Under the pieces are notes generated by a model. The model made no database searches. It was not told the DNA's origin and was given only the letters and a program-made list of their open reading frames with translations. From NCBI GenBank assembly GCA_963810305.1, contig CAWEMY010000006.1, forward strand, positions 124,001 to 188,000: 64,000 nucleotides of DNA, written 5' to 3'. Positions within the stretch are counted from its first letter, which is position 1. Each line of letters starts with the position of its first letter. Below are positions 8,195 to 16,722 of this stretch, in pieces. A program made the position numbers and the translations under genes. The stretch is from JACDCA01 sp963810305. Its GTDB lineage: Bacteria > Acidobacteriota > Vicinamibacteria > Vicinamibacterales > 2-12-FULL-66-21.

Positions 8195-10698
8195 ATGACA
8201 TTTCGAACGTTTACCTGTGCGGTACTCCTCTGCGCCATACCGTCCACATCGGCCGCGCAGGACAAGCCGGCGACGGGGCCTGACAAGCCATCCACCATCG
8301 CGGACAAGGTCAAGGGTACGGAAAAAATCGACGGCTTTGTGCCTCTCTACTGGCAGGCATCTACCGGAAAGCTCTTTCTCGAAGTGCCGCGTTTCAATCA
8401 GGAGCTCCTCTACCAGATTTCGCTATCGGCTGGTCTCGGCTCGAACCCGGTCGGTCTCGATCGCGGCCAGCTGGGGTCGTCGGCAATCGCATTCTTCGAG
8501 CGGGTCGGTCAGAAGGTTCTGCTGATCCAGCCCAACTACCGCTATCGCGCAATCAGCAGTGACGCGGCCGAACGGCGGGCGGTCGAGGAGTCCTTCGCCC
8601 GCTCGATATTGTGGGGGTTCAAGGTCGAGGCCGAAGACGGCGGCCGTGTGCTGGTGGATGCCACTGCGTTTTTCATGCGCGACGCGCACGGCGTCGCAGA
8701 TCGGCTCCGTACGAGCAACCAGGGGGCGTATCGACTCGACGACAGCCGCAGCGCGTTGTACCTGCCCCGCACGAAAGGGTTCCCGAAGAACAGCGAGATC
8801 GAAACGATGCTGACGTTCACGACCGACGGCAGCCCCGGTCGATTCGTCCGCGAGACCACCCCGAATCCTTCGTCCATCACGCTGCGCCAGCATCACTCGT
8901 TCGTCGAGCTTCCAGACGCCAGCTATCGCCCGCGCCGGCTGGATCCGCGCGCCCCTTCGTTCGGCATCGAGTTCTACGACTACGCGTCGCCGATCACCGA
9001 AGCGATCGAGAAACGCTGGATCGTCAGGCACCGCCTCGAGAAGAAGGACCCGGCGGCCGCGCTCTCGGACCCGGTGAAGCCGATCGTCTATTACGTCGAC
9101 AACGGCGCGCCCGAACCGATTCGAAGCGCGCTCGTCGAAGGCGCGTCGTGGTGGAACCAGGCGTTCGAGGCGGCCGGGTTTCGCAACGCCTTCCAGCTGT
9201 CCGCGTGCTCCCCGCCGACGCGGACCCGATGGACGTGCGCTACAACATGATCAACTGGGTGCATCGCTCGACGCGCGGCTGGTCCTACGGCGGAAGCGTG
9301 ACCGATCCCCGCACCGGAGAGATCATCAAGGGAAACGTCACCCTCGGCTCGCTTCGCGTCCGGCAGGATTACATGCTGGGGATCGGGCTGATCCCCTCGC
9401 ACGCAGGGGTTGAAGGCGCCTGCCTGCCCGGCGACATCCCCGGCGACGACTACCTCGCCCGACTCGATCCCGCGGTTGACGCAGCGGCGATGTCGCTCGC
9501 CCGAATCCGGCAGTTGTCGGCGCATGAAGTCGGGCACACGCTGGGTTTCGCACACAACTTCGCCGCCAGCAGCTATAACCGCGGATCGGTCATGGATTAT
9601 CCGGCACCGTGGGTCGAGATAAAAGACGGCAAGCTCGATCTCTCGAACGCCTACGCGAGTGGGATTGGTGAATTCGACAAGTTCGCCACGCGTTTCGCCT
9701 ACTCGCACTTCCCCGCGACTGCCGGTGAGCCGCAGGAGCTGGAGAAGATCCTCGAGGACGGGGTGGCGAAGGGCATGCTCTACATCGGCGACTCGGACGG
9801 GCGTCCGGTCGGATCCGCGCATCCGCTGGCGAGCGTCTGGGACAACGGGACGGATGCCATCGCCACGCTGAAGCATGAAATGGAGGTCCGCCGCATCGGG
9901 CTGCGCGACTTCGGCCTGAAGAACATCCCGATCGGCACGCCGCTTTCCGAGCTCGAACGGCAGCTCGTGCCGCTCTACCTGCATCATCGCTATCAGCTGG
10001 TCGCCGCGGCCAAGTCGCTCGGCGGTGTGCATTTCACCTACGCGGTCCGCACGACGGCGGGGGCAAATCCCTCGACCGTCGCGCAAATCGTCCCGCCGGA
10101 CCGACAGCGTGCCGCGCTGAGCGCCGTGCTCTCGACCTTGAGCGTCGACGAGCTTCGGATCCCCAAGCGCATCCTCGAGCTTGTGCCTCCGACCGCCGCG
10201 GGCTACGGCAGCGGCACCGCGGAGTTCTTCAATGGACGCACCGGTGCGACATTCGACCCGATCAGTGCGGCAACGATAGCGGCCGACGTCGCCCTCGGCG
10301 CGCTGCTTGCACCGGAGCGAGCGGCCCGCGTCATCCAGCACGAGTCCCTCGACGCGGCGAGCCCGGGATTCGACGACGTGGTCGCGGCGCTGATTGCAGC
10401 GACCTGGAGCGCGCCGCGGCCCACCGATGGCTACGGGCGGCTTTTGCAGGAGGCCGTCCAGAGTCTGACCGCGACGCGGCTGATGGATCTGGCCGCGAAT
10501 GAATCCGCCTCACCGCAGGTTCGCGCGATCGCCACCGCGGGACTGCAGCGGATCATGCTCATTGCCGGCCGCGCCGTCACGGCTCACGCGTCCACGTCGA
10601 AGCTGGATATCGACCGCTTTCTCAAGCGTCCGGAGAATCCGTACAAACGGACCGATCCGCTGCCCGTGCCGGCGGGAGAACCTATCGGTGGACGGTAA
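8195..10698 (+). CDS. Secreted zinc metalloprotease (DUF5117/DUF5118 type), frameshifted
   Basis: One gene read in two frames: residues 1-334 from 8195, then the downstream frame from about 9199 to 10698, for roughly 834 residues. A signal peptide (FRTFTCAVLLCAIPSTSAAQ) is followed by the DUF5118/DUF5117 region. The catalytic zinc motif HEVGHTLGFAHNF (HExxHxxGxxH) lies near 9520-9560 and the Met-turn is SVMDYPAPW. Metzincins of this group act outside the cytoplasm and are abundant in acidobacteria and Bacteroidota. The break lies at about 9197: on the left ...GFRNAFQ, on the right VRVLPADADPMDVRYNM. Both sides are well conserved, so the indel looks recent or artefactual. The C-terminal helical region is complete. 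Confidence 0.85.
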
Positions 10699-10795
10699 CA
10701 ATGCGGGATGCGGGGTGCGGGATGCGGGATGTCCGCCTTCGCGCGAAGCGCTTAGGCGGATCTCGCCGTAGCCTTGGCGGAGGCGGACTGAAGTA
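10699..10795. repeat. GCGGGAT heptamers plus dispersed CCGTAGCCTTGGCGGAGGCGG element
   Basis: Two repeat types side by side: a short 7-bp array (GCGGGATGCGGGGTGCGGGA) at about 10702-10730, then an imperfect inverted repeat (TCCGCCTTCGCGCGAAGCGC ... CCGTAGCCTTGGCGGAGGCGGA). The second element recurs in the actD-actE gap at about 63076-63132. No gene is apparent in this 97-bp gap. Confidence 0.75.
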
Positions 10796-11764
10796 ATGAA
10801 CAAGGGTGCAATAGGCAGGTCGCTGGTCACGCTCGACGATATCCGCAGCGCGGCGGAGCGGATCCGGGCGATTGCGCGACGGACGCCGATGCTGGATGTG
10901 TCGTCGATCGCGGGACATGCGCTTTTTCTCAAGTGCGAAAGCCTGCAGCCCGGCGGCGCGTTCAAGATCCGTGGCGCGTACAACATGGTCGCGCAGCTCA
11001 CCGAGGAGCAACGGCACCGCGGTGTCGTGACCTACTCGTCCGGCAATCACGGCCAGGCCATGGCGCTCGCTGCTCGTCAGCTCCACTCCCCTGCCACCGT
11101 TGTCATGCCCACGAGCGCGCCGCAGATCAAGATCGACGGAGCGCGAACTTTTGGCGCCGAAGTGATCTTTGCCGGTACGACATCGGTCGAACGCCGCGAG
11201 CGCGCGGAGAAGGAGGCCGCCACACGCGGCCTGACGATGGTGCCGCCGTTCGACCACGGCTGGATCATCGCCGGCCAGGGCACGCTCGGTCTGGAAATCC
11301 TCGAGCAGCAGCCGGATGTGGAAACCGTGCTGGTGCCCGTCGGGGGTGGAGGGCTCCTCGCCGGGGTCGCTGCCGCGATCAAGCAATCGCGTCCGTCGGT
11401 GCGGGTCGTCGGAGTCGAACCAGCCGGTGCCGCTGCCATGAAAGCGTCGCTCGAAGCAGGACACGTCGTGACGCTGGCGAAGACCGAAAGCATCGCCGAT
11501 GGCCTGATGCCCGTGCGGCCCGGCGACCTGACGTTCGCGCATGCGCAGGCGTTCGTGGACGAAGTCGTCACCGTAGAGGATTCGCAGATCATTGAGGCAG
11601 TGCTGTGGCTCTTCGGGTCAGCGAAAGTCGTGGCGGAGCCATCTGGAGCCGCCACCGTAGCCGCCGCACTCGCCGGGGCGTCACGGGGAGTGACCGTGGC
11701 AATCGTCAGCGGCGGCAACATCGGGTTGGAGAAACTTGGAGAGCTGAGGGATAACAGGAGATAA
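10796..11764 (+). CDS. Threonine/serine dehydratase-like PLP enzyme
   Basis: A 322-residue fold-type II PLP enzyme. The PLP lysine lies in PGGAFKIRGAYNM (about residue 60), the substrate loop is SSGNHGQA and the phosphate-binding glycine loop is GGGGLLAG. There is no C-terminal ACT regulatory domain, which places it with catabolic threonine dehydratases or serine racemases and not with biosynthetic IlvA. The likely reaction is deamination of L-threonine or L-serine to the 2-oxoacid and ammonia. The ATG at 10796 is followed by SLVTLDDIRSAAERI, the usual family N-terminus. It is separated from a downstream same-strand aminotransferase by a long hairpin. Confidence 0.88.
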   Translation: MNKGAIGRSLVTLDDIRSAAERIRAIARRTPMLDVSSIAGHALFLKCESLQPGGAFKIRGAYNMVAQLTEEQRHRGVVTYSSGNHGQAMALAARQLHSPATVVMPTSAPQIKIDGARTFGAEVIFAGTTSVERRERAEKEAATRGLTMVPPFDHGWIIAGQGTLGLEILEQQPDVETVLVPVGGGGLLAGVAAAIKQSRPSVRVVGVEPAGAAAMKASLEAGHVVTLAKTESIADGLMPVRPGDLTFAHAQAFVDEVVTVEDSQIIEAVLWLFGSAKVVAEPSGAATVAAALAGASRGVTVAIVSGGNIGLEKLGELRDNRR

Positions 11765-11940
11765 GGAGATCAGGAGGGGCTCCTCTCGGCAGCGCTTCGC
11801 GCTGGGTGACGGACAGAAAACCGCAAACACAAACGGCATCGGTCACAGGCCGCTTGTGTTTGGGTTTCTGCCGTCACCCGGCCGAAGCCTGCCGAGAAGC
11901 CCCTCCTGAACTCCTGATCTCCTGACCTCTTGTTAACGTC
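11752..11940. other. Very long imperfect inverted repeat (hairpin)
   Basis: Arms of about 80-90 nt, highly complementary, enclose a short loop near GCATCGGTCACAG (about 11840-11852). Matching blocks include AGGAGGGGCTCCTCTCGGCA against TGCCGAGAAGCCCCTCCT, GGGTGACGGACAGAAA against TTTCTGCCGTCACCC, and CAAACACAA against TTGTGTTTG. The outer ends carry AGGAGAT/ATCTCCT heptamer-like repeats. The left arm overlaps the last codons of the dehydratase gene and the right arm reaches the aminotransferase start, so it could act as terminator, attenuator or structured leader RNA. Confidence 0.75.
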
Positions 11941-11954
11941 GCGGGGGCTTGCGT

Positions 11955-13070
11955 ATGCCGATCGAATTGTTCGAGATGGAACGGATGCAGTCGACGTGGG
12001 AGAACATCGTCGACTACGACATGAGCGAAAGCGGCGTGCGGCCGTTGACTCTGCGCGAGCTGGTGGAAATGGGGTTCGATCTCGAGGCGTTCCTCGACAC
12101 ACCGCTCGGCTACAGCCAGTCGAATGGCACGATCGAGCTTCGCGAGACGATCGCGGCGGGGTACCCCGGCGCATCGGCCGACCACATTGAAGTCACCAAC
12201 GGCACCTCGGAAGCCAATCACCTGATTGCGCTCAGTCAGGTGAGACCCGGGGACACCGTTGCCGTGGAGCTGCCGAACTACATGCAGATGCCCGGCATCG
12301 CGCGGAGCCTTGGCGCAACCGTCAGAACGTTCCGGCTGCGGCTCGACGATGGATGGCAACCGGATTGGGAGGAGTTCGAGCGCGCGGTGACCGCCGGGAC
12401 GAAGCTTCTGTACCTTTCGAATCCGAACAATCCGACCGGCGCGGTGCTGCACGAAGATGCGATGCAGCGGATTGCCCAGCGCTGCGCTGACACCGGCACA
12501 TGGCTCATCGCCGATGAAGTGTATCTGGGCGCTGAGATCGACCGGCCGCGCACGAAGAGTTTCTGGGGTCTGAGTGACCGCGTCATCGTGACGAGCGGCC
12601 TGTCGAAGGCGTATGGCATCCCGGGCGTGCGAATCGGCTGGATGATCGCGCCGCCGGAAGTGGCAGCAGCCTGCTGGGCCCAGCACGACTACCTGACGAT
12701 CGGACCGAACAAGATGTCGGACGCGATCGCCCGTGTCGCGGTGCAGCCAGCGAATCGGGAACGCTGCTACGCCAGGACGCGGGATATTCTTCGGCGCAAC
12801 CTGGCAATCACACGCGAGTGGGTCCGGGACCTGAACGGCCGGCTGACGTGGCGCGAACCGGAAGCGGGGGCGATCGGATTGTTCCAGTACGGCTCAAACT
12901 TCCCCAGCGTCGAGCTCGCCGAGCGGGTCCGGACCCGGCAAAGCACTTTGATCGTTCCCGGGGCGCACGTCGGCCTCGAGGGGTTCATCCGGGTGTGGCT
13001 GGGAGGGAAGGAGGACTTCCTTCGGGAGGGGCTCCGCCGGATCGGAGAGGAGCTGGTTAACCTTCCCTGA
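11955..13070 (+). CDS. PLP-dependent aminotransferase, class I/II
   Basis: A 371-residue fold-type I enzyme. NGTSEANHL, LSNPNNPTGAV, IADEVYLGAE and the PLP lysine in TSGLSKAYGIPGVRIGW are visible. The open frame also allows a TTG six bases earlier (11949); the ATG at 11955 is preferred. It is not a close sister of the aminotransferase at 4528-5685. The N-terminal segment FEMERMQSTWENIVDYDMSE resembles aminotransferases of the capreomycidine-synthase-like group, but the substrate is unknown. Its neighbour upstream is the dehydratase, suggesting amino-acid catabolism. Confidence 0.87.
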   Translation: MPIELFEMERMQSTWENIVDYDMSESGVRPLTLRELVEMGFDLEAFLDTPLGYSQSNGTIELRETIAAGYPGASADHIEVTNGTSEANHLIALSQVRPGDTVAVELPNYMQMPGIARSLGATVRTFRLRLDDGWQPDWEEFERAVTAGTKLLYLSNPNNPTGAVLHEDAMQRIAQRCADTGTWLIADEVYLGAEIDRPRTKSFWGLSDRVIVTSGLSKAYGIPGVRIGWMIAPPEVAAACWAQHDYLTIGPNKMSDAIARVAVQPANRERCYARTRDILRRNLAITREWVRDLNGRLTWREPEAGAIGLFQYGSNFPSVELAERVRTRQSTLIVPGAHVGLEGFIRVWLGGKEDFLREGLRRIGEELVNLP

Positions 13071-13108
13071 GCCACCGCGTAATAAGCGTGTGAGGAGCTG
13101 TTTTCCAC

Positions 13109-14023
13109 ATGATCCACACACGTTTTCGGCCGGCAATTGCCGCCGTTTGCCTTAGCGCGGGGCTTGCGCTCCCTACCGTCGCCGACGCCCAGACCCGGGT
13201 GGCCCGCACCCAGCCGCCGGCCCCACAGGTTGAGGCTCCCATCGCGCAAACCCAGGTGGTCGGGCTGAATCAGAATGCCGCCGAAACACGCCGGCAGTTC
13301 TACAAGATCCTCGACCAATACCCGCCGGGAGTCGGCCGGGTGCTGCGTCTCGATCCGACGCTCATGACGAATCCGGGCTACCTGGCCTCGTATCCCAACA
13401 TCGGGACATTTTTTTCCCAGTATCCAGACGTTCCGCGCAATCCTGGCTTTTATCTCGAGCGATACGATCCGAATTTTTCATTCAATGAGCCACCAGATGC
13501 GCGGCGTGAATCGATCCGGATGTGGCGAGACGCGATGGAGTTTTTCGGCGCCTTCACGGTCTTCTGCGTTGTCACCTTCGCGCTCTTCAGCGTCATCAAA
13601 TACGTCGTCGAATACCGCCGGTGGCACCGGATTTCGAAGGTGAATGCGGAAGTCCACAACAAGATCCTCGACAGATTTGGCTCGAACGAAGAGCTGCTCG
13701 CGTATATCGACAGCCCTGCCGGACGGCGCTTCCTGGAGGCAACCCCCATCGCCCCCAACGGCGCCGTTCCGGCACGGGTCGCGGCTCCGCTCGGCCGGAT
13801 TCTCATGTCGGTGCAGCTTGGCGTCCTTCTGGTCGCTCTGGCCCTCGGTCTGATGTTCGTCGGCAACCGCGCCATCGACGAAGTGCAACAACTGATCAGG
13901 GGCCTCGCCATCGTCGCCCTGTGCCTTGGCGTCGGCTGCGTCGTTTCCGCTGCCGCTTCCTACGTGCTCTCGCGTAGACTGGGGCTGCTGCCCGACGCCG
14001 CGCCGCCGCCGCGGTCCATCTGA
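13109..14023 (+). CDS. Uncharacterised membrane protein linked to a sigma/anti-sigma pair
   Basis: A 304-residue protein of no recognised family. It has a cleavable-looking signal peptide (residues 1-26, ending VADA), a periplasmic region of about 110 residues (RQFYKILDQYPPGVGRVLRL, NPGYLASYPNIGTFFSQYPD), one transmembrane helix near 145-167, a cytoplasmic loop (ILDRFGSNEELLAYIDSPAG) and two more helices near 222-245 and 255-280. The stop at 14021-14023 is followed one base later by the sigma factor ATG, so the three genes form one operon. A role as sensor or regulator of the sigma system is inference from position only. Confidence 0.75.
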   Translation: MIHTRFRPAIAAVCLSAGLALPTVADAQTRVARTQPPAPQVEAPIAQTQVVGLNQNAAETRRQFYKILDQYPPGVGRVLRLDPTLMTNPGYLASYPNIGTFFSQYPDVPRNPGFYLERYDPNFSFNEPPDARRESIRMWRDAMEFFGAFTVFCVVTFALFSVIKYVVEYRRWHRISKVNAEVHNKILDRFGSNEELLAYIDSPAGRRFLEATPIAPNGAVPARVAAPLGRILMSVQLGVLLVALALGLMFVGNRAIDEVQQLIRGLAIVALCLGVGCVVSAAASYVLSRRLGLLPDAAPPPRSI

Positions 14024-14024
14024 T

Positions 14025-14603
14025 ATGAGCAACGTCACATTCACGAACGTGGAGCGCCTGGAAGCTGCCGCCGGTGAACTGGACGTGCCGTTCGAGATGG
14101 ATGAGGACACGTTCCGCGCCTTCTACGATCGGACCGCGCGCGCACTCTGGGCCTACCTCGCCCGGATCACCGGAGACCGGCAGGCAGCCGACGACCTCCT
14201 CCAGGAGTGCTACTACCGGCTGCTGCGCGCGCGCGTCACCCTGGCCGACGAGGCGCACCGGCGCAACTACCTGTTCCGCATCGCAACGAACCTGGCGCGT
14301 GACGGATATCGCCGCCGCCTTACGTCACCGGAACTGATCGCGAGCGTTGACGAAGCCCACGGTGCGGATACCGCCGCCGCCGCGCGCGCGGATCGCAGCG
14401 CGGATCTGAATCGCGCGATGGGCCGTCTCAAGCGGCGCGAGCGCGAGCTGTTGTGGCTGGCATACGCTCAGGGATCATCCCACCAGGAGATCGGTGAGAC
14501 GCTCGGCCTGAAGACGGGCAGCATCAAGCCGTTGCTGTTCCGGGCGCGGCAGAAGCTGGCGGCGCTCCTTGGACGGGCAGAGCCGGGAGCACGCCGTGCA
14601 TAA
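14025..14603 (+). CDS. ECF-type RNA polymerase sigma factor
   Basis: A 192-residue sigma-70 family protein. Region 2 is FRAFYDRTARALWAYLARIT followed by DRQAADDLLQECYYRLLRA; region 4 is LKRRERELLWLAYAQGSSHQ followed by EIGETLGLKTGSIKPLLFRA, with its helix-turn-helix. The ATG at 14025 follows the upstream stop by one base, and the stop overlaps the anti-sigma start by 8 bp, a classic coupled pair. Target promoters cannot be read from this window. Confidence 0.92.
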   Translation: MSNVTFTNVERLEAAAGELDVPFEMDEDTFRAFYDRTARALWAYLARITGDRQAADDLLQECYYRLLRARVTLADEAHRRNYLFRIATNLARDGYRRRLTSPELIASVDEAHGADTAAAARADRSADLNRAMGRLKRRERELLWLAYAQGSSHQEIGETLGLKTGSIKPLLFRARQKLAALLGRAEPGARRA

Positions 14604-15111
14604 ACACTTCTGCGATCACGAACCGGCGGTGCTGTCGGCGTTGAAGTCGTCGCGCCTGAACAACGCGTGTGAGCCCGCGCTCGTCGCCCACCTCGACGGC
14701 TGTGACTCCTGCGCCCAGCTTGCGGATCTGGCGCGGGCGCTGCTCGACGATCACCGCACGCTCATTACGCAGGCGCAGGTGCCGTCGTCGGCAATTGTCT
14801 GGTGGCGTGCCCAGATGCGCTCCCGGCGAGAGGCCGCGCAGGTGGTGACACAGCCGATGACGTTTGTTCAGGGACTGATCCTGGCGTGCGCCGTCGGTCT
14901 CACCGTCGCCGCCGTGGGATTCTTCGTGCCGACCTTCCGGCGCGCGATCCAGTGGACGGCGGGAGCCGCTGACGTGATCCCAACCGTCTCGTTGTCGCTG
15001 CCGCCGAATGTGCTCGCCAATCCAATTGTTCTTGCCGCCGGAGCGGCGCTCGCCTTCGGCGCGATCGTTCTTCCGCTGGCCCTGTATTTCACGCTCCAGG
15101 AAGAAGAGTAG
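14596..15111 (+). CDS. Zinc-finger membrane anti-sigma factor
   Basis: About 171 residues starting from GTG at 14596, inside the sigma gene. The N-terminal cytoplasmic part has FCDHEP and the motif LVAHLDGCDSCAQL, matching the HxxxCxxC zinc-binding core of anti-sigma (ZAS) domains. Two transmembrane helices follow (FVQGLILACAVGLTVAAVGF and IVLAAGAALAFGAIVLPLAL), and the protein ends in LQEEE. The topology fits sequestration of the sigma factor at the membrane. An in-frame TTG at 14569 is possible but less likely. The gene ends at an 18-bp perfect palindrome. Confidence 0.85.
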   Translation: MHKHFCDHEPAVLSALKSSRLNNACEPALVAHLDGCDSCAQLADLARALLDDHRTLITQAQVPSSAIVWWRAQMRSRREAAQVVTQPMTFVQGLILACAVGLTVAAVGFFVPTFRRAIQWTAGAADVIPTVSLSLPPNVLANPIVLAAGAALAFGAIVLPLALYFTLQEEE

Positions 15112-15112
15112 C

Positions 15113-15130
15113 GGCCGTTCGCGAACGGCC
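15113..15130. terminator. Perfect 18-bp palindrome between convergent genes
   Basis: GGCCGTTCGCGAACGGCC occupies the entire space between the anti-sigma stop (15109-15111) and the D-aminoacylase stop (15130-15132). Its position suggests a bidirectional terminator, though no U-tract follows. A longer version of the same palindrome lies between actA and actB at 57835-57858. Confidence 0.6.
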
Positions 15131-16722
15131 TATCTGGATCTCAGAAGAACCACGCCCGGCCTCGCGCCGGTGTGCTCCCCGTTTTTTACGACTGCTACGC
15201 CATTGACCAGGACGTACGGAATTCCCGTTGCGTACGCGTGCGGTTTCTCGAACGTCGCCTGGTCCGACACCCTGGCCGGATCCAACACGACAATGTCGGC
15301 GGCCATCCCGTGCCGAAGAACGCCGCGGTCAGCAAATCTGAAATGCTTTGCCGGGAGCGAAGTCATCTTCCGGATGGCTTCTTCGAGGGTGATCACTTTC
15401 CGCTTGCGCACGTAATCTCCGAGAACCCGCGCATTGTTCCCGTAGCCGCGCGGATGCGGCACTCCCTCACCCTCGGCCAGGACGCTGCTGTCCGAGGCGA
15501 ACCCGACGTGGGGATCGCGCATGATCCGTTCGACATCTTCATCGGACATGAAGTGGTACACCATCGAGGCGCCGCCGCGCAGCATCATCTCGCGTGCGAC
15601 TTCGAGTTGCGCGTCCGGCGTGGTGGTCCCCTTGACCTTCATCGCCACCTGCTGCATCGACAATCCGTTGAGCGTCGGATCGGCACGGTGCGATGCCACC
15701 GTCGCGAAGGAGAGATCCTTGAGTCCGCGTTCGGCCAGCAGCGCGCGCATCTCGTCGCGGACGCGATGCCAGGTCGGCGGATCGCTCAGCCGCTCGACGA
15801 TCTTCTCCTGCCCGCCTTCGAGTACCCAGGCTGGAAAGCGAATCCCCAGATTCGAGCTCGCAGCGGTGTAGGCGTACTGGTCGGCCTCAACGGCGAGACC
15901 GTGCACGCGGGCCTGATCCATCAATTGCAGCGCCTTCGCGCTCGCACCCCAGCGGCTCGGGCTGTCGACCTTCAGGTGCGAGATCTGCACGCGCGCCCCG
16001 GCAGCCTCCCCGACCCGCAGCGTCTCCTGCACGGCTTCTTCGAGGAGCGTGCCTTCGTTCCGCATGTGAGAGGCGTAAAGACCACCCTCGTTACCCGCCA
16101 CCCGTGCGAGTTCGATGATCTCGGAGGTCTTCGAATACGTTCCCGGAACGTACTGAAGACCGGTGGAAAAGCCGACGGCGCCGTCTGCGACGGCTTTCCA
16201 GACAAGCGCCTTCATTCTGGTGAGCTCGGCCGCCGACGGATCGCGGTTGTCACGACCGAGGACCGCACTGCGCACGGTGTTGTGACCGACAAGGGTTGCG
16301 AAATTCACCGCTACCTTCGTCTCGCCGATCTTTGCCAGCGCCGCGCCCACATCGAGCGCGGATCCGCCGCAGTTGCCGGCCACGATCGACGTCACGCCCA
16401 TCCGTACGAAATTCTGCGCGAGCGGCCGCTCCGCCACATCGTCCGCGTGCGTGTGCACGTCGATGAAACCGGGCGCGACCACCAGTCCGGTGGCATCGAT
16501 ACTCTCGCGGCCCGCGGACGTCGCGAACGTTCCGATCGCGGCGATTTTTCCGTCCTTGACTGCGACGTCCGCACGCCGGGGCGCAGCCCCGGTTCCGTCG
16601 ACCAGCATGCCGCCGGTGATGACCAGGTCGTAGGGCGGCGTTTGAACCGATGCCAGGAGCGCAATCGGGAGCACCAGCGCGGCAACGGCGCCGCCGCGAG
16701 GCGAGCGTAGTCTAATCTTCAT
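15130..16722 (-). CDS. D-aminoacylase / N-acyl-D-amino-acid deacylase, secreted
   Basis: A 530-residue amidohydrolase-superfamily enzyme with a hydrophobic N-terminal signal. Metal motifs are present: HTH in APGFIDVHTHADD (about residue 90), the bridging Cys in VAGNCGGSALD (about 117), His in LYASHMRNEG and VQISHLKVDS, and the catalytic Asp in VGFASDSSVLAEG. The expected reaction is hydrolysis of N-acyl-D-amino acids or related amides outside the cytoplasm. Its ATG overlaps the last bases of the upstream sodium symporter gene (4 bp), so hydrolase and uptake system are probably one operon. A second family member at 27780 lacks several of these residues. Confidence 0.93.
   Translation of the reverse strand: MKIRLRSPRGGAVAALVLPIALLASVQTPPYDLVITGGMLVDGTGAAPRRADVAVKDGKIAAIGTFATSAGRESIDATGLVVAPGFIDVHTHADDVAERPLAQNFVRMGVTSIVAGNCGGSALDVGAALAKIGETKVAVNFATLVGHNTVRSAVLGRDNRDPSAAELTRMKALVWKAVADGAVGFSTGLQYVPGTYSKTSEIIELARVAGNEGGLYASHMRNEGTLLEEAVQETLRVGEAAGARVQISHLKVDSPSRWGASAKALQLMDQARVHGLAVEADQYAYTAASSNLGIRFPAWVLEGGQEKIVERLSDPPTWHRVRDEMRALLAERGLKDLSFATVASHRADPTLNGLSMQQVAMKVKGTTTPDAQLEVAREMMLRGGASMVYHFMSDEDVERIMRDPHVGFASDSSVLAEGEGVPHPRGYGNNARVLGDYVRKRKVITLEEAIRKMTSLPAKHFRFADRGVLRHGMAADIVVLDPARVSDQATFEKPHAYATGIPYVLVNGVAVVKNGEHTGARPGVVLLRSR

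Noticed and set aside
15172..16710. A 512-codon open frame antisense to the D-aminoacylase
   Set aside because: No recognisable motif; composition is that of an antisense shadow of a GC-rich gene.
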